The notes under the pieces were generated by a model, which had not been told where the DNA came from, searched no databases, and saw nothing but the letters and a program-made list of their open reading frames with translations. A DNA stretch of 20,237 bases from a virus, in the IMG/VR virus record IMGVR_UViG_3300025671_006770, positions 1-20,237 of that record; one strand, given 5' to 3'. This document shows positions 1 through 8,062 of this stretch, piece after piece. Position 1 is the first letter of the stretch; each line of letters begins with the position of its first letter. The translations under genes and the position numbers were made by a program.

Positions 1-1966
1 GTGTTTTGTTTAGGTTTGCTGCCTGTCCTGTAAGTGCAAAAGAACCAGCAGCAAAACTTTCGCCTATGCCAAAGTCAATCTCTTGACCCGTGAGAGTAAA
101 CGACCCCGCATCAGCCGTAATATTCAGCGCCTTAACAAGATCAACATCTTGTCCAGAAAGCGTGAAGCTACCTGCATCTGCTGTAAGTTTGACTGCTTTA
201 TTTAGGTTTGCAGCCTGACCAGTTAAGGTAAACGCTCCAGCAGCAAAACTCTCGCCAATGCCGAAGTCGATCTCATTGCCCGTCAGAGTAAAGCTACCAG
301 CCTCTGCTGATACATTTACAGTTTTCTTGAGCGTTACGTCTTGGCCCGTAGAAGCAAATGAACCAGCATCGACAGAAAGATTTACATCTTTATTTAGATC
401 GACATCTTGACCACTTAGGGTGAAGCTACCGTTGTTTGCAGTAAGAACTTTACCCTCTACGAAACCTACAGCTTGACCACTAAGAATGAAGCCGCCAGCA
501 TTGATGGCAAGATTTATACCCTTATTAAGATTTACGTCCTGACCCGTAGAAGCAAACGATCCAGCATCTACTGAAAGGTTGATTGCTTTGGTAAGACCTA
601 CGTCTTGACCGCTAAGTGTGAAACCACCGTTGTTTGCAGCTAGGGCTTTGCCCTGCTCAAAACTTACGTCCTGACCAGCAAGAGTAAAGCTACCTACATC
701 TACACTAAGGTTTACAACTTTCTTGAGTGTAACGTCTTGTCCTGTAAGAGCGAAAGAGCCAGCATCAACAGAAAGGTTTATACCTTTATTTAGATCGACA
801 TCTTGACCGCTAAGTGTGAAACCACCATTGTTGGCGGTAAGGACTCTGCCCTCTACGAAACCTACAGCTTGACCAGCAAGGGTGAAGGAGCCACTATCTA
901 CACTAAGGTTTACTGTTTTATTAAGGGTAGCGTCTTGTCCCGTAAGAGTAAATGTACCTGCGTCCAGAGATACATTCAGCGCCTTGTTTAAGGTTGCATC
1001 CTGACCACTTAGAGTAAAGCCACCGTTATTTGCAGCTAGGACTCTGCCTTCTAGGAAATCAACAGCCTGACCAGATAGAGCAAAGCTGCCAGCATCAACG
1101 GTAAGATTTACACTCTTAACAAGGGTTACATCTTGGCCTGTGGTTGAGAATGAACCACTATCAGCAACAAAGTTTATGCCTCTGTTGAGGTTTACATCCT
1201 GTCCACTTAATGTAAATCCACCGTTGTTTGCGGTTAGAACTTTATTAGATGCAAAGGATACGTCTTGACCAGTAAGAGTAAAGAAACCAGCGTCTACACT
1301 AAAGTTGACGCCTCTGAGTAGACCAACGTCTTGTCCAGTAGATGTAAATGAACCACTATCAACAGTAAGAACAACGGCGTTTTTAAGACCAACATCCTGA
1401 CCGCTAAGGCTAAAGCCACCATTGTTTAGTGAAATGCTTTTGCCTTTGATAAGGCTTACGTCTTGACCTGTAACTGTAAAGCTGCCGCTTGGAGTAACTT
1501 CAGTAATAAGTTTTGCAGCGCCTTGCAGACTTAATGTAAATGTACCTGACGTAATAGAAAGGTTAAGGGCTTTATTAAATGTTACATCTTGACCTGTAGT
1601 GGTAAATGATCCAGCGTCAACAGATAGAACCTTGCCAAGATTTAAATCAACAGTCTGTCCACTCAAACTGAAGCTGCCACTATCAGCAGACATCTTAACC
1701 GCTTTGACTAGATTAACATCTTGTCCAGTTAAAGTGAAGCTACCATTATCAGCGGCAATATTAAGGGCTTTGAATAAATCAACAGTCTGACCAGTGAGCG
1801 AAAAAGAACCACTAGCTGAAACCAACAGAGCCTTAACAAAATTTACATCTTGGCCTGTAAGAGCGAAAGAGCCAGCATCAGCAGTAAGTTTTCTACCTAC
1901 ATTTAAATCTACCGCTTGACCTGTGATAGCAAAACTACCCGCATCGGCAGTCATACTATATTGAAC
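1..1966 (-). repeat. 66-bp coding tandem repeat with 198-bp super-period
   Basis: About 30 copies of a 66-bp (22-codon) unit lie inside the left-edge fibre gene. A higher-order period of three units (198 bp) is visible: the NNGG variant recurs every third unit at about 430, 625, 823, 1021, 1219 and 1417. Near the left edge a shortened 192-bp super-unit occurs twice, marked by GIGESFAAG at about 45-75 and 237-265. Copies are diverged, so this is an old array. Confidence 0.85.
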
Positions 1967-2023
1967 AGACGTTACACCCGCATCTGCGAACGGAGCAGCC
2001 GCTATAGGATGTAAGCCAAACAT
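1..2023 (-). CDS. Giant 22-residue-repeat virion/fibre protein (C-terminus beyond left edge)
   Basis: The frame is open from an ATG at 2023 to the left edge (about 674 residues) with no stop, so the gene is partial. After about 19 unique residues the protein is a tandem array of about 30 degenerate 22-residue repeats with core SFTLTGQDV followed by an L-x-K stretch and a short hydrophobic strand. Repeats of this type are known to me from tail or virion proteins of marine and rhizobial phages; the fold is probably all-beta. No enzyme motif or transmembrane segment is seen. The Shine-Dalgarno GAGGGG lies 8 bases before the ATG, and the upstream acetyltransferase gene ends 4 bases away, so the two are probably translated together. 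Likely role: structural fibre or surface protein; the exact location on the virion is unknown. Every third repeat carries NNGGF instead of DAGSF (see the repeat entry). Confidence 0.85.
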   Translation of the reverse strand, partial: MFGLHPIAAAPFADAGVTSVQYSMTADAGSFAITGQAVDLNVGRKLTADAGSFALTGQDVNFVKALLVSASGSFSLTGQTVDLFKALNIAADNGSFTLTGQDVNLVKAVKMSADSGSFSLSGQTVDLNLGKVLSVDAGSFTTTGQDVTFNKALNLSITSGTFTLSLQGAAKLITEVTPSGSFTVTGQDVSLIKGKSISLNNGGFSLSGQDVGLKNAVVLTVDSGSFTSTGQDVGLLRGVNFSVDAGFFTLTGQDVSFASNKVLTANNGGFTLSGQDVNLNRGINFVADSGSFSTTGQDVTLVKSVNLTVDAGSFALSGQAVDFLEGRVLAANNGGFTLSGQDATLNKALNVSLDAGTFTLTGQDATLNKTVNLSVDSGSFTLAGQAVGFVEGRVLTANNGGFTLSGQDVDLNKGINLSVDAGSFALTGQDVTLKKVVNLSVDVGSFTLAGQDVSFEQGKALAANNGGFTLSGQDVGLTKAINLSVDAGSFASTGQDVNLNKGINLAINAGGFILSGQAVGFVEGKVLTANNGSFTLSGQDVDLNKDVNLSVDAGSFASTGQDVTLKKTVNVSAEAGSFTLTGNEIDFGIGESFAAGAFTLTGQAANLNKAVKLTADAGSFTLSGQDVDLVKALNITADAGSFTLTGQEIDFGIGESFAAGSFALTGQAANLNKT

Positions 2024-2027
2024 CTAG

Positions 2028-2540
2028 TTACCCCTCACTTAACGCCGAAACAACATCAGTCAAACGTCTTAAATAAATTCTGTAATTGTACATGTCGTCC
2101 ACGCCAGTGTCAATCAGATTTCCAATCCTTGTTGAGTAATCAAATATAGCTTGGCTTTCATAGCCCCAAAGCACCGTGTAGATGTAACCATCGTTAATGC
2201 TAAACTGCGATTTGGCTACAGACAATTTATCGCCTAAGCCTTGATCCCGATAATCAGGGTTTACAAAAACTCCGACAGGTGAAACACATTCTGAAAGAGT
2301 TATGCCGTTGTTACTTAAATACGTCCCGATTTTATCTTCAAGATACTGAGTGTTTGCGTTGGAAAAATTAAGGCTCGTTCCAACAACAGTGTCACCATCC
2401 AGCCCTGCGGCAAAACACGCATTTTGCTCTGCAAATCTTCCAACAGTTTCACTGCTATGGACACCTTGACTACAAACAAATTCACAAACTTTTTCGTACA
2501 AACTATGATCAAGTAATCGACCCGTTACAATATCGACCAT
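2028..2540 (-). CDS. GNAT-like N-acetyltransferase in the tail-gene cluster
   Basis: This 170-residue protein resembles GCN5-related acetyltransferases, which move an acetyl group from acetyl-CoA to an amine. The visible support is a motif-A-like segment, VGVFVNPDYRDQGLGDKLS at about residues 89-107, containing the R-x-x-Q-x-G pyrophosphate-binding signature. The remainder is too diverged to name a substrate. I chose the ATG at 2540: it sits 7 bases after a GGAGG Shine-Dalgarno, whereas the GTG one codon upstream (2543) is only 4 bases from it. The start overlaps the stop of the preceding fibre gene (TGATG), so the two are translationally coupled. Its place between two virion genes suggests modification of a virion or host-surface component, which is inference. 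Confidence 0.65.
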   Translation of the reverse strand: MVDIVTGRLLDHSLYEKVCEFVCSQGVHSSETVGRFAEQNACFAAGLDGDTVVGTSLNFSNANTQYLEDKIGTYLSNNGITLSECVSPVGVFVNPDYRDQGLGDKLSVAKSQFSINDGYIYTVLWGYESQAIFDYSTRIGNLIDTGVDDMYNYRIYLRRLTDVVSALSEG

Positions 2541-3349
2541 CACGTCACCTCCAAGTATCCAGAGACATAGCGATTATCTGAGCTAGTGGTGCTAGACCAA
2601 GAAACATCACTAGGTGTTGCTGTACTTTGGAAATGACTGCTTCCTCGCACGTATCGAGCAACTCTAAGTGTCTGACTTAACTCAGTGTTGTATGTCGGCC
2701 CACTTCCCCATGTGTGTGTTGAGCTAGAACCCGCTGTTGCAGCAAACATAATTACACTAGAAGATGCGGCAGATGCGTTTATAGTATTGCTGCTTGCTGT
2801 ACTCACATCATTAAGTGTAACAGTTGGAGAAGAAGTAGATGGTCGATAAATTTGAACCGTTGTTCTAAATCCTAAACCAGCAGTAGGAGTCCCAGTTGTA
2901 CTATTTGTAAAAGTTGTATCGCCTGCCGTCAAAACTTTATAACAAACTTTTAGACCAGTATGCACAAAAAGGGTGCCTTTTGTATACGGCCCCACCACAC
3001 TCCTTTGAGAAGCTGCTGCTTGGGTCCACCCACTAGGTGTATTAACAGTGAATGAAGCCGTATTGCTGCTGTCTTCAGCTACAGCTTGTATTGTTGCTAT
3101 GGCAATATCTCCAGCAGAAAAAGTCGGCAGTGTAACTGTTGTGCTAGTTGAAGTACCGCTGATTTGAGCAGTTATAGTAACAAGAGCAGATGCTCCGTAC
3201 CATTCATTGAAAGCCATTTGAGCACCATCGGCCTTGCTGATTAAGCCCCGAATGTCACTATCATTAATAGTTGCTTCCGTGCCTGTGGTTCCACCAGCTT
3301 CAACGTGCATTGCATTGAGATCAATTTGACCACTACTTGGCAGAGGCAT
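2540..3349 (-). CDS. Virion structural protein with LPSSG-type N-terminus
   Basis: The 269-residue protein opens with MPLPSSGQIDLNAMHVEAG and continues with a T-I-N-D-S-D-I-R-G-L segment and then F-N-E-W-Y-G-A. That arrangement is typical of the N-terminal module of many phage virion and tail-associated proteins. Residues from about 55 onward are rich in Ser, Thr, Gly and Val with alternating beta-strand character, consistent with a jelly-roll-like or fibre domain. No catalytic motif is seen. The start overlaps the end of the S74 gene by 17 bases; a GAGG 9 bases before the ATG serves as ribosome-binding site. The exact role (fibre tip, fibre connector or decoration) cannot be told. Confidence 0.7.
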   Translation of the reverse strand: MPLPSSGQIDLNAMHVEAGGTTGTEATINDSDIRGLISKADGAQMAFNEWYGASALVTITAQISGTSTSTTVTLPTFSAGDIAIATIQAVAEDSSNTASFTVNTPSGWTQAAASQRSVVGPYTKGTLFVHTGLKVCYKVLTAGDTTFTNSTTGTPTAGLGFRTTVQIYRPSTSSPTVTLNDVSTASSNTINASAASSSVIMFAATAGSSSTHTWGSGPTYNTELSQTLRVARYVRGSSHFQSTATPSDVSWSSTTSSDNRYVSGYLEVT

Positions 3350-3854
3350 TTTTCAATACCTCAATTTCAGTCTTCAAATCTTTGATTGCTTCGATAAGAA
3401 TTGAGGTCAAAGCATTGTAATTTACTGAAAGGTGGGTAGAACCATCCATGCGTTTTACTGTAGAAACCGCTTGCGGCAAAACCTTTTGAACATCTTGGGC
3501 AATGACGCCAGCGCTTTTCGTGCCATCACGCTTCCAATCGAATGAAACACCATTCAGAGCCATGACACTTTGCAGACCTGCAACTGGTTCGAAATTTTGC
3601 TTTAACCCAGCGTCAGAAGCAACCGTTGTGCTGTAAGCCACAATGTTTCCATCCGCATGGAAATCTCCATCTGCTTCAAAACGAAACTCATTTGATCCGT
3701 TTATATACACATCCATCTGGGTGTCTGTAGTGAACGTAATGTAGTCACCGCTGTCTTTACCAATGTTTGTTGAGGCATATACACTGCCCGTGACATCAAT
3801 GTCACCAGTGAAAGTTCCGTTAGCTAAATCACCTAAATCTCTGCTCTTGGTCAT
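3333..3854 (-). CDS. Short fibre with C-terminal S74 intramolecular chaperone
   Basis: The 173-residue protein ends in a Peptidase_S74 / intramolecular chaperone domain, at about residues 78-170. These domains help fibres trimerise and then cut themselves off. The visible signature is Ser80-Asp81 with Lys85, the same Ser-to-Lys spacing of five as in the endosialidase chaperone dyad. It is followed by F-D-W-K, G-V-I-A-Q-D-V and L-P-Q-A-V, and a closing coiled-coil segment L-I-E-A-I-K-D-L-K-T-E-I. The first ~75 residues are beta-rich and would remain as a very short fibre after cleavage. Shine-Dalgarno GAGG lies 8 bases before the ATG. It directly follows the propeller-like fibre gene, with a 3-base gap. 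Confidence 0.85.
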   Translation of the reverse strand: MTKSRDLGDLANGTFTGDIDVTGSVYASTNIGKDSGDYITFTTDTQMDVYINGSNEFRFEADGDFHADGNIVAYSTTVASDAGLKQNFEPVAGLQSVMALNGVSFDWKRDGTKSAGVIAQDVQKVLPQAVSTVKRMDGSTHLSVNYNALTSILIEAIKDLKTEIEVLKNASAK

Positions 3855-3857
3855 TCT

Positions 3858-5417
3858 TTATGCCTCTGTTGAATATTGATAAACTGTGTCGCTGTTTACT
3901 CCCACCATATACATGGTCTTACCACTGTCTCCGAAACAAATACCTCTAGCATAAATATCTTGAGAGTTTACTGAAAATGAGGTGTTAGAATACGAAGCGG
4001 TTGATACATCCCACGCTGTAGAAAGATCGTATTGGTATATTATATTTGATGTGCCTCCCAAGTAAAACATTTTTGTACCATCAGAGGAAAAATCAATCTC
4101 TTGGCTATTACCGTCTTGCGAGATCGTTGAAAAAGAAGTTGTATAAGATAAAGTGCTAATATCCCATGCGGTAGATAAACCGTACTCGTATACAGTTCCA
4201 TTTTGAATAGTGTACATTTTAGTGCCATCTGTCTTAAAAGCCAGACCAAGCGAAGCTGTGTTGGCATTGCTGCTCAAAGTCCCTAAAAGAGTGCTGGCAG
4301 TTGCTGTACCTGCGGAGGAGTAATCATACGCTGTACTAAGAGGTATGCTTCGAACAGTACCTTGTATTCTATCGACAGCATAAACTTGATTTCCACTATC
4401 ACCAAACCTTGCTCCGTTAGCTCGAGAATGACCAGTACTTACAGAACCCGCATGGCTTGCGGTGCTAACATCAAAAGCCGTAGATAGTGTATAAAATTGG
4501 AAGCTATCTGAGGTTTCACCTGTGACTATCATAACAGTCCCATCGGGAGATAAGTCTAGCGCTGTAGGATTAACTTCTTGGCTAGAAACACTATAACTTA
4601 CACTGTCATAGGAAGCGCTTCCAAGCATCCACCCTTGAACAAGTGAAAGGTTAAGAGTGACAAAACGGGTTGTAGTTGAAATTCCGTCAGAGGCACTTAA
4701 ACGTACTTTTACATTCCCAACATCAGCAGTATCTGTTGACGGATCAAAAGTATAAACACCCGTGCTTTGGTTGATCGAAGTTGCTGAAACCAATTGATTA
4801 GGCAAAGCATTGTTCGTGGTTGGATACGCAATCCCGTAAGTAATACCGAATCCCTCTGGATCATACGCTACCATCGTCACCGTAGAAGTTGATCCATCAT
4901 TATTTAAATCGTGCGAAGTTGGAGGTTCAGTAGTAATGACAGGACTTTCATCGACGCCAATACTGACCCGTTTCCACGCGGAAGTCGTGCGAATGTACAA
5001 CTGATCTGCCGCCAAATCGTAAGCTAAGTCGCCTTCTGATGGACTGCTTACGGCATCAATAGTAGTCTTATCTGCATAAGTCGTGACACCAGAGCCACTT
5101 CCACCACCACCAGAAGCAGCGCCAGCCACCTCTGTAACTGTAATCAAATCACCAGTTGTTGCGCCTGTCGCAAGTGTAACGGTGTTTGAAGCGGCAGAAA
5201 TAGTAACATCAGTCGAGAACAATTTTGCGCCATTAAGATAAACACTGACGTTATCAGCATTCGTTATTCCACCAGTTACCGTGAAAACTGTTTGACCAGA
5301 GGTCGCCGTGAACTCTTGTTCTGCTAAAGAGACAGCCGCAATCGCAGCCCCACCAATCGTGACTGAACCGCTTGTTGCTGAGATGTCATTAGTTTGATGA
5401 TTGATGGTAATTGACAT
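3858..5417 (-). CDS. Multidomain tail fibre with propeller-like repeats
   Basis: The 519-residue protein has clear domain order. Residues ~33-97 form a fibre-type beta domain (F-T-V-T-G-G then V-Y-L-N-G then G-D-L-I-T-V-T). A Gly/Ser linker follows at 101-110, then a short segment of the kind S-P-S-E-G-D-L-A-Y. Residues ~155-258 resemble a cadherin-like Ig fold (D-P-E-G-F-G-I-T-Y, S-A-S-D-G-I-S). Residues ~267-519 contain five ~50-residue repeats with F-S-S-D-G-T-K-M-F-Y and Y-x-L-S-T-A-W-D-V-S-T-A-S cores, as in beta-propeller-like repeats of phage tail proteins. Such repeats probably bind host-surface glycans or proteins; the ligand is unknown. The start follows the previous stop by 3 bases. 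Confidence 0.8.
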   Translation of the reverse strand: MSITINHQTNDISATSGSVTIGGAAIAAVSLAEQEFTATSGQTVFTVTGGITNADNVSVYLNGAKLFSTDVTISAASNTVTLATGATTGDLITVTEVAGAASGGGGSGSGVTTYADKTTIDAVSSPSEGDLAYDLAADQLYIRTTSAWKRVSIGVDESPVITTEPPTSHDLNNDGSTSTVTMVAYDPEGFGITYGIAYPTTNNALPNQLVSATSINQSTGVYTFDPSTDTADVGNVKVRLSASDGISTTTRFVTLNLSLVQGWMLGSASYDSVSYSVSSQEVNPTALDLSPDGTVMIVTGETSDSFQFYTLSTAFDVSTASHAGSVSTGHSRANGARFGDSGNQVYAVDRIQGTVRSIPLSTAYDYSSAGTATASTLLGTLSSNANTASLGLAFKTDGTKMYTIQNGTVYEYGLSTAWDISTLSYTTSFSTISQDGNSQEIDFSSDGTKMFYLGGTSNIIYQYDLSTAWDVSTASYSNTSFSVNSQDIYARGICFGDSGKTMYMVGVNSDTVYQYSTEA

Positions 5418-5420
5418 AGT

Positions 5421-5726
5421 TTATACCGCCGTTGATCCATCCATATCGTCTTGGGTCATTACCCAAGCATAGCACTTGTCTAGGAAAGCATCGCCAGAAG
5501 ATGCTTCAACATCATCTAGGTTTGCGCTGTACCGCTTGAAGTCTACCTCACGGGTATCATCAGTGGGCGTTGATGTAGCATATGCACTGAGATCAATCAT
5601 TACCATAAACTTAGTGTCAGAGTCGCGCTCGCGGGTCACAGCCGCTGTTACAATACGATAGTATGCCCCATTAAAGGCGATACCATATTGGCTGTTAGCT
5701 TCTGCAATATTATGCCGTATAGCCAT
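5421..5726 (-). CDS. Hypothetical virion-cluster protein, 101 aa
   Basis: I do not recognise a family. The protein is soluble, without signal peptide or membrane segment, and acidic in its C-terminal half. It begins MAIRHNIAEANSQYG and includes a central predicted strand F-M-V-M-I-D-L. A strong AGGAG Shine-Dalgarno precedes the ATG. It sits between two fibre genes in the same orientation with short spacers (3 bases downstream, 14 upstream), so a structural or fibre-assembly role is likely but unproven. Confidence 0.7.
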   Translation of the reverse strand: MAIRHNIAEANSQYGIAFNGAYYRIVTAAVTRERDSDTKFMVMIDLSAYATSTPTDDTREVDFKRYSANLDDVEASSGDAFLDKCYAWVMTQDDMDGSTAV

Positions 5727-5740
5727 TGTTAGTTTCTCCT

Positions 5741-7609
5741 TTAGGCGTAAGTAACTTCGCTGGTTCGGATGTTTGCCACCCAGCGGATATTGTGTGCAGC
5801 TTCACCTGTACAAGTGATAGCAAGGGCATTGTTTGTATTATCTGCTGAGAGAGCCATGCCCCACCCATCTGTATTTGAAATTACTGTTGTGGCACTATTG
5901 GCGAGTGTGGTTGTGCCACCGTCATTGACCAGCAAGCCCTCTATTCTCCACGAAGCATAGGCTTGTGCGCCGTTCTGCATAGCAGTGATTGTACCGTCAA
6001 AGGTAATGCAAGTATCACTTGCTGCTACGATTTGGTTGGTAGATGACGCCGTGCCATTGTTGCTTGTCAAAACAGTTGCGGTTGCATCTGTAGTGTCTGC
6101 GACTAAAACAAATGAGCCGCCTTGAGCATCACCTATTGTACCAAAGAAAATCCCAGAAAATGCTATTTTTCCTTGCTGTTCTGCTTTTGACCTATGAATA
6201 GCTGTTGAATAAGCAGCCTGTGCATTTGCAGTAGTACCCAAAGCCAAAGCTGATCCAACGGCTGTTGTATCATAACCGACGGCGCATCCATATGTACTTG
6301 TAGCATGGCTGCTTGAGCCGATTGAGATTGACTTTACACCTTGTGCATAACCACCACTCAGAGCTATGGCTTCTGTTCCTGTGGCCTTGGCGAATGGGCC
6401 AATAGCAACACTGTTAGCGCCAGTAGCACCGTAGCTAGAAGTTCTATTACTTATAGCTGCCGCAAAACTTGTTGTACCAGACGCATAAGAAGAACCCATT
6501 GCTATTGCGTTATTACCTGTTGCAGTGACACCGCCAGCCGCAGCAAATGAACCATTGGCCCCTGCCTGTGAACCAAGCCCACCTGCTGTTTGACCAATTG
6601 CTGTAGCATAATAAGATGCGTTTGCTGTTGCACCAGAACCAAAGGCAAAGTTATAAGTACCTGTGCTTGCCTCTGAATTATAACCAATAGCTATATTATG
6701 AGTATTACTAGCATCTGCCCCAAAACCAATCGCTACACTGCTGGTCCCGCTAGATGTTGTGCTATCCCCAATAGCTATTGCATTCGTACCAGTAGCACTT
6801 GGCTGTGCTGCAGGACTGCTCTCATTAGCAGCATAAAGGTCTGCACCACCACCAGCCGCATCTGCCCATTCGCCAGCCGTGGCACCAGCGTTTACTGTGA
6901 GCACCTGTCCAGCGGTCCCCAGAGAAGCAGGGATGTTGGTAGCAATATCAACACCATCAACGGTTCCTGTGACTGTGATATTGCCTGTTATACTAGCACC
7001 CGTATTCGTCGTTGCAACCTTGGTGCTACCATTATACATCAAAGAAACAGCGCCATTGTTGACGCCGCTAATAATATCTTCTCCGATTGGACTTTGAATG
7101 CGTATATCCGCACCCATTATTCTCAAATTACCAGACTGACTTTCGGAAATATATGAGTGACCATCGCCGCCAACAAAAATTCGTAGATCACCATTGTCAC
7201 CAAATTCCGCCGCTGCACCAGCAGGAAACTTCAAGTCATCCGTCGATTTATCCCAAGTAACGTTGTAAGCATCGCCAACAAGTGTAAAATCACCAGAAGC
7301 ATCAAGTAAAGTTGCCTTAGACGCTGGCAAGGTAACGAAAATATCCTTACTACCAGCGCCCCAACTTACAGCAAGATCACTATTAGAGCTTTCGATAATT
7401 GTAGTTCTGGCGAGCGTTGTCCCTGTCGCAGTATAAGTACCAATACCAACTTCATAGTCTGTACCATCAGTACAGGCATAGTAAGTCGTATTACCATCGC
7501 CCACAGCCGCAAAGGACTGGAACCCAGCTTTAGCACCCGCAAGAGTATAGGTTCCAGTTCCAGTTGTGGTTGTGGTCTCTTGTACGCGATCAGCGACAAC
7601 AAGCGCCAT
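5741..7609 (-). CDS. Tail fibre with YadA-head-like repeats
   Basis: The 622-residue protein starts with a module often found at the N-terminus of phage tail fibres: A-D-R-V-Q-E-T-T-T-T-T-G-T-G, F-Q-S-F-A-A-V-G-D-G, then a run ending D-I-F-V-T-L-P-A at about residue 96. Residues ~100-250 are beta-rich shaft with T-G-N-I-T-V-T-G-T-V-D-G-V-D. Residues ~270-470 carry repeats of the form N-A-I-A-I-G, S-V-A-I-G and N-I-A-I-G-Y, typical of the left-handed beta-roll head of trimeric autotransporter adhesins such as YadA. The C-terminal ~140 residues form a beta-rich domain with no motif I can name. Shine-Dalgarno GGGG precedes the ATG. Likely function: trimeric host-recognition fibre. Confidence 0.85.
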   Translation of the reverse strand: MALVVADRVQETTTTTGTGTYTLAGAKAGFQSFAAVGDGNTTYYACTDGTDYEVGIGTYTATGTTLARTTIIESSNSDLAVSWGAGSKDIFVTLPASKATLLDASGDFTLVGDAYNVTWDKSTDDLKFPAGAAAEFGDNGDLRIFVGGDGHSYISESQSGNLRIMGADIRIQSPIGEDIISGVNNGAVSLMYNGSTKVATTNTGASITGNITVTGTVDGVDIATNIPASLGTAGQVLTVNAGATAGEWADAAGGGADLYAANESSPAAQPSATGTNAIAIGDSTTSSGTSSVAIGFGADASNTHNIAIGYNSEASTGTYNFAFGSGATANASYYATAIGQTAGGLGSQAGANGSFAAAGGVTATGNNAIAMGSSYASGTTSFAAAISNRTSSYGATGANSVAIGPFAKATGTEAIALSGGYAQGVKSISIGSSSHATSTYGCAVGYDTTAVGSALALGTTANAQAAYSTAIHRSKAEQQGKIAFSGIFFGTIGDAQGGSFVLVADTTDATATVLTSNNGTASSTNQIVAASDTCITFDGTITAMQNGAQAYASWRIEGLLVNDGGTTTLANSATTVISNTDGWGMALSADNTNNALAITCTGEAAHNIRWVANIRTSEVTYA

Positions 7610-7619
7610 GATCTACCCC

Positions 7620-8057
7620 TTAAGTAAGAGTAAGGATACCGTTGGTTCCAATGTCGATAGTGAAGGTGTCACCATCGTTCAGTGTAAGGCTTGAGCCATA
7701 GTCATAGTAGCCAATGATAGGATCAGCAGGAGAGGTAGGCGTATCGTTATAAATAACGACATATCTAAATGCTGCTGCAGATCCACCAGATGCCGTGATT
7801 GTAAGGTCATCTGCTGATAGTTTGTATGTGCCACTTGTTTGTGTAGATGTTACGTTTGCCAAGGTGGGTGCTGAACCACCTATGTTGGTGTACGCAATTT
7901 CTGTGATGTTTGCTAAAACACCATTACCATCTGCTGTAGCATCTGTACCTGCAGTTGGGTCTGTGTTTGACAACGCAACCTTTAGCGTGTCACTGTCGAG
8001 GTCCATAGCGTTAGCTAAATTGACCACGAAGTCATTTACTTTCGTAAAACTTGCCAT
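7620..8057 (-). CDS. Small virion-associated protein
   Basis: The 145-residue protein begins MASFTKVNDFVVNLANAM with a following L-K-V-A-L-S-N-T-D-P. I recall this N-terminus from small structural proteins of other tailed phages. The C-terminal half has F-R-Y-V-V-I-Y-N-D-T and the ending D-G-D-T-F-T-I-D, both consistent with beta strands. The fold and exact role are unknown; it could be a minor head-tail or decoration protein. It follows the portal gene by 5 bases and precedes the YadA-like fibre by 10. The Shine-Dalgarno is weak (GTGAG), so translation may rely on coupling to the portal gene. Confidence 0.75.
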   Translation of the reverse strand: MASFTKVNDFVVNLANAMDLDSDTLKVALSNTDPTAGTDATADGNGVLANITEIAYTNIGGSAPTLANVTSTQTSGTYKLSADDLTITASGGSAAAFRYVVIYNDTPTSPADPIIGYYDYGSSLTLNDGDTFTIDIGTNGILTLT

Positions 8058-8062
8058 TTTGT

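Noticed and set aside
1-1966. Regular DNA repeat that could be read as a CRISPR array or non-coding satellite
   Set aside because: The period is an exact multiple of three (66 bp), the minus frame is open throughout, and variation keeps the protein pattern. It is a coding repeat without spacers.
6698-7156. Plus-strand 152-codon frame inside the YadA-like fibre gene
   Set aside because: Antisense shadow of repetitive coding sequence, Cys- and Ser-rich without pattern, opposite to the whole unit.
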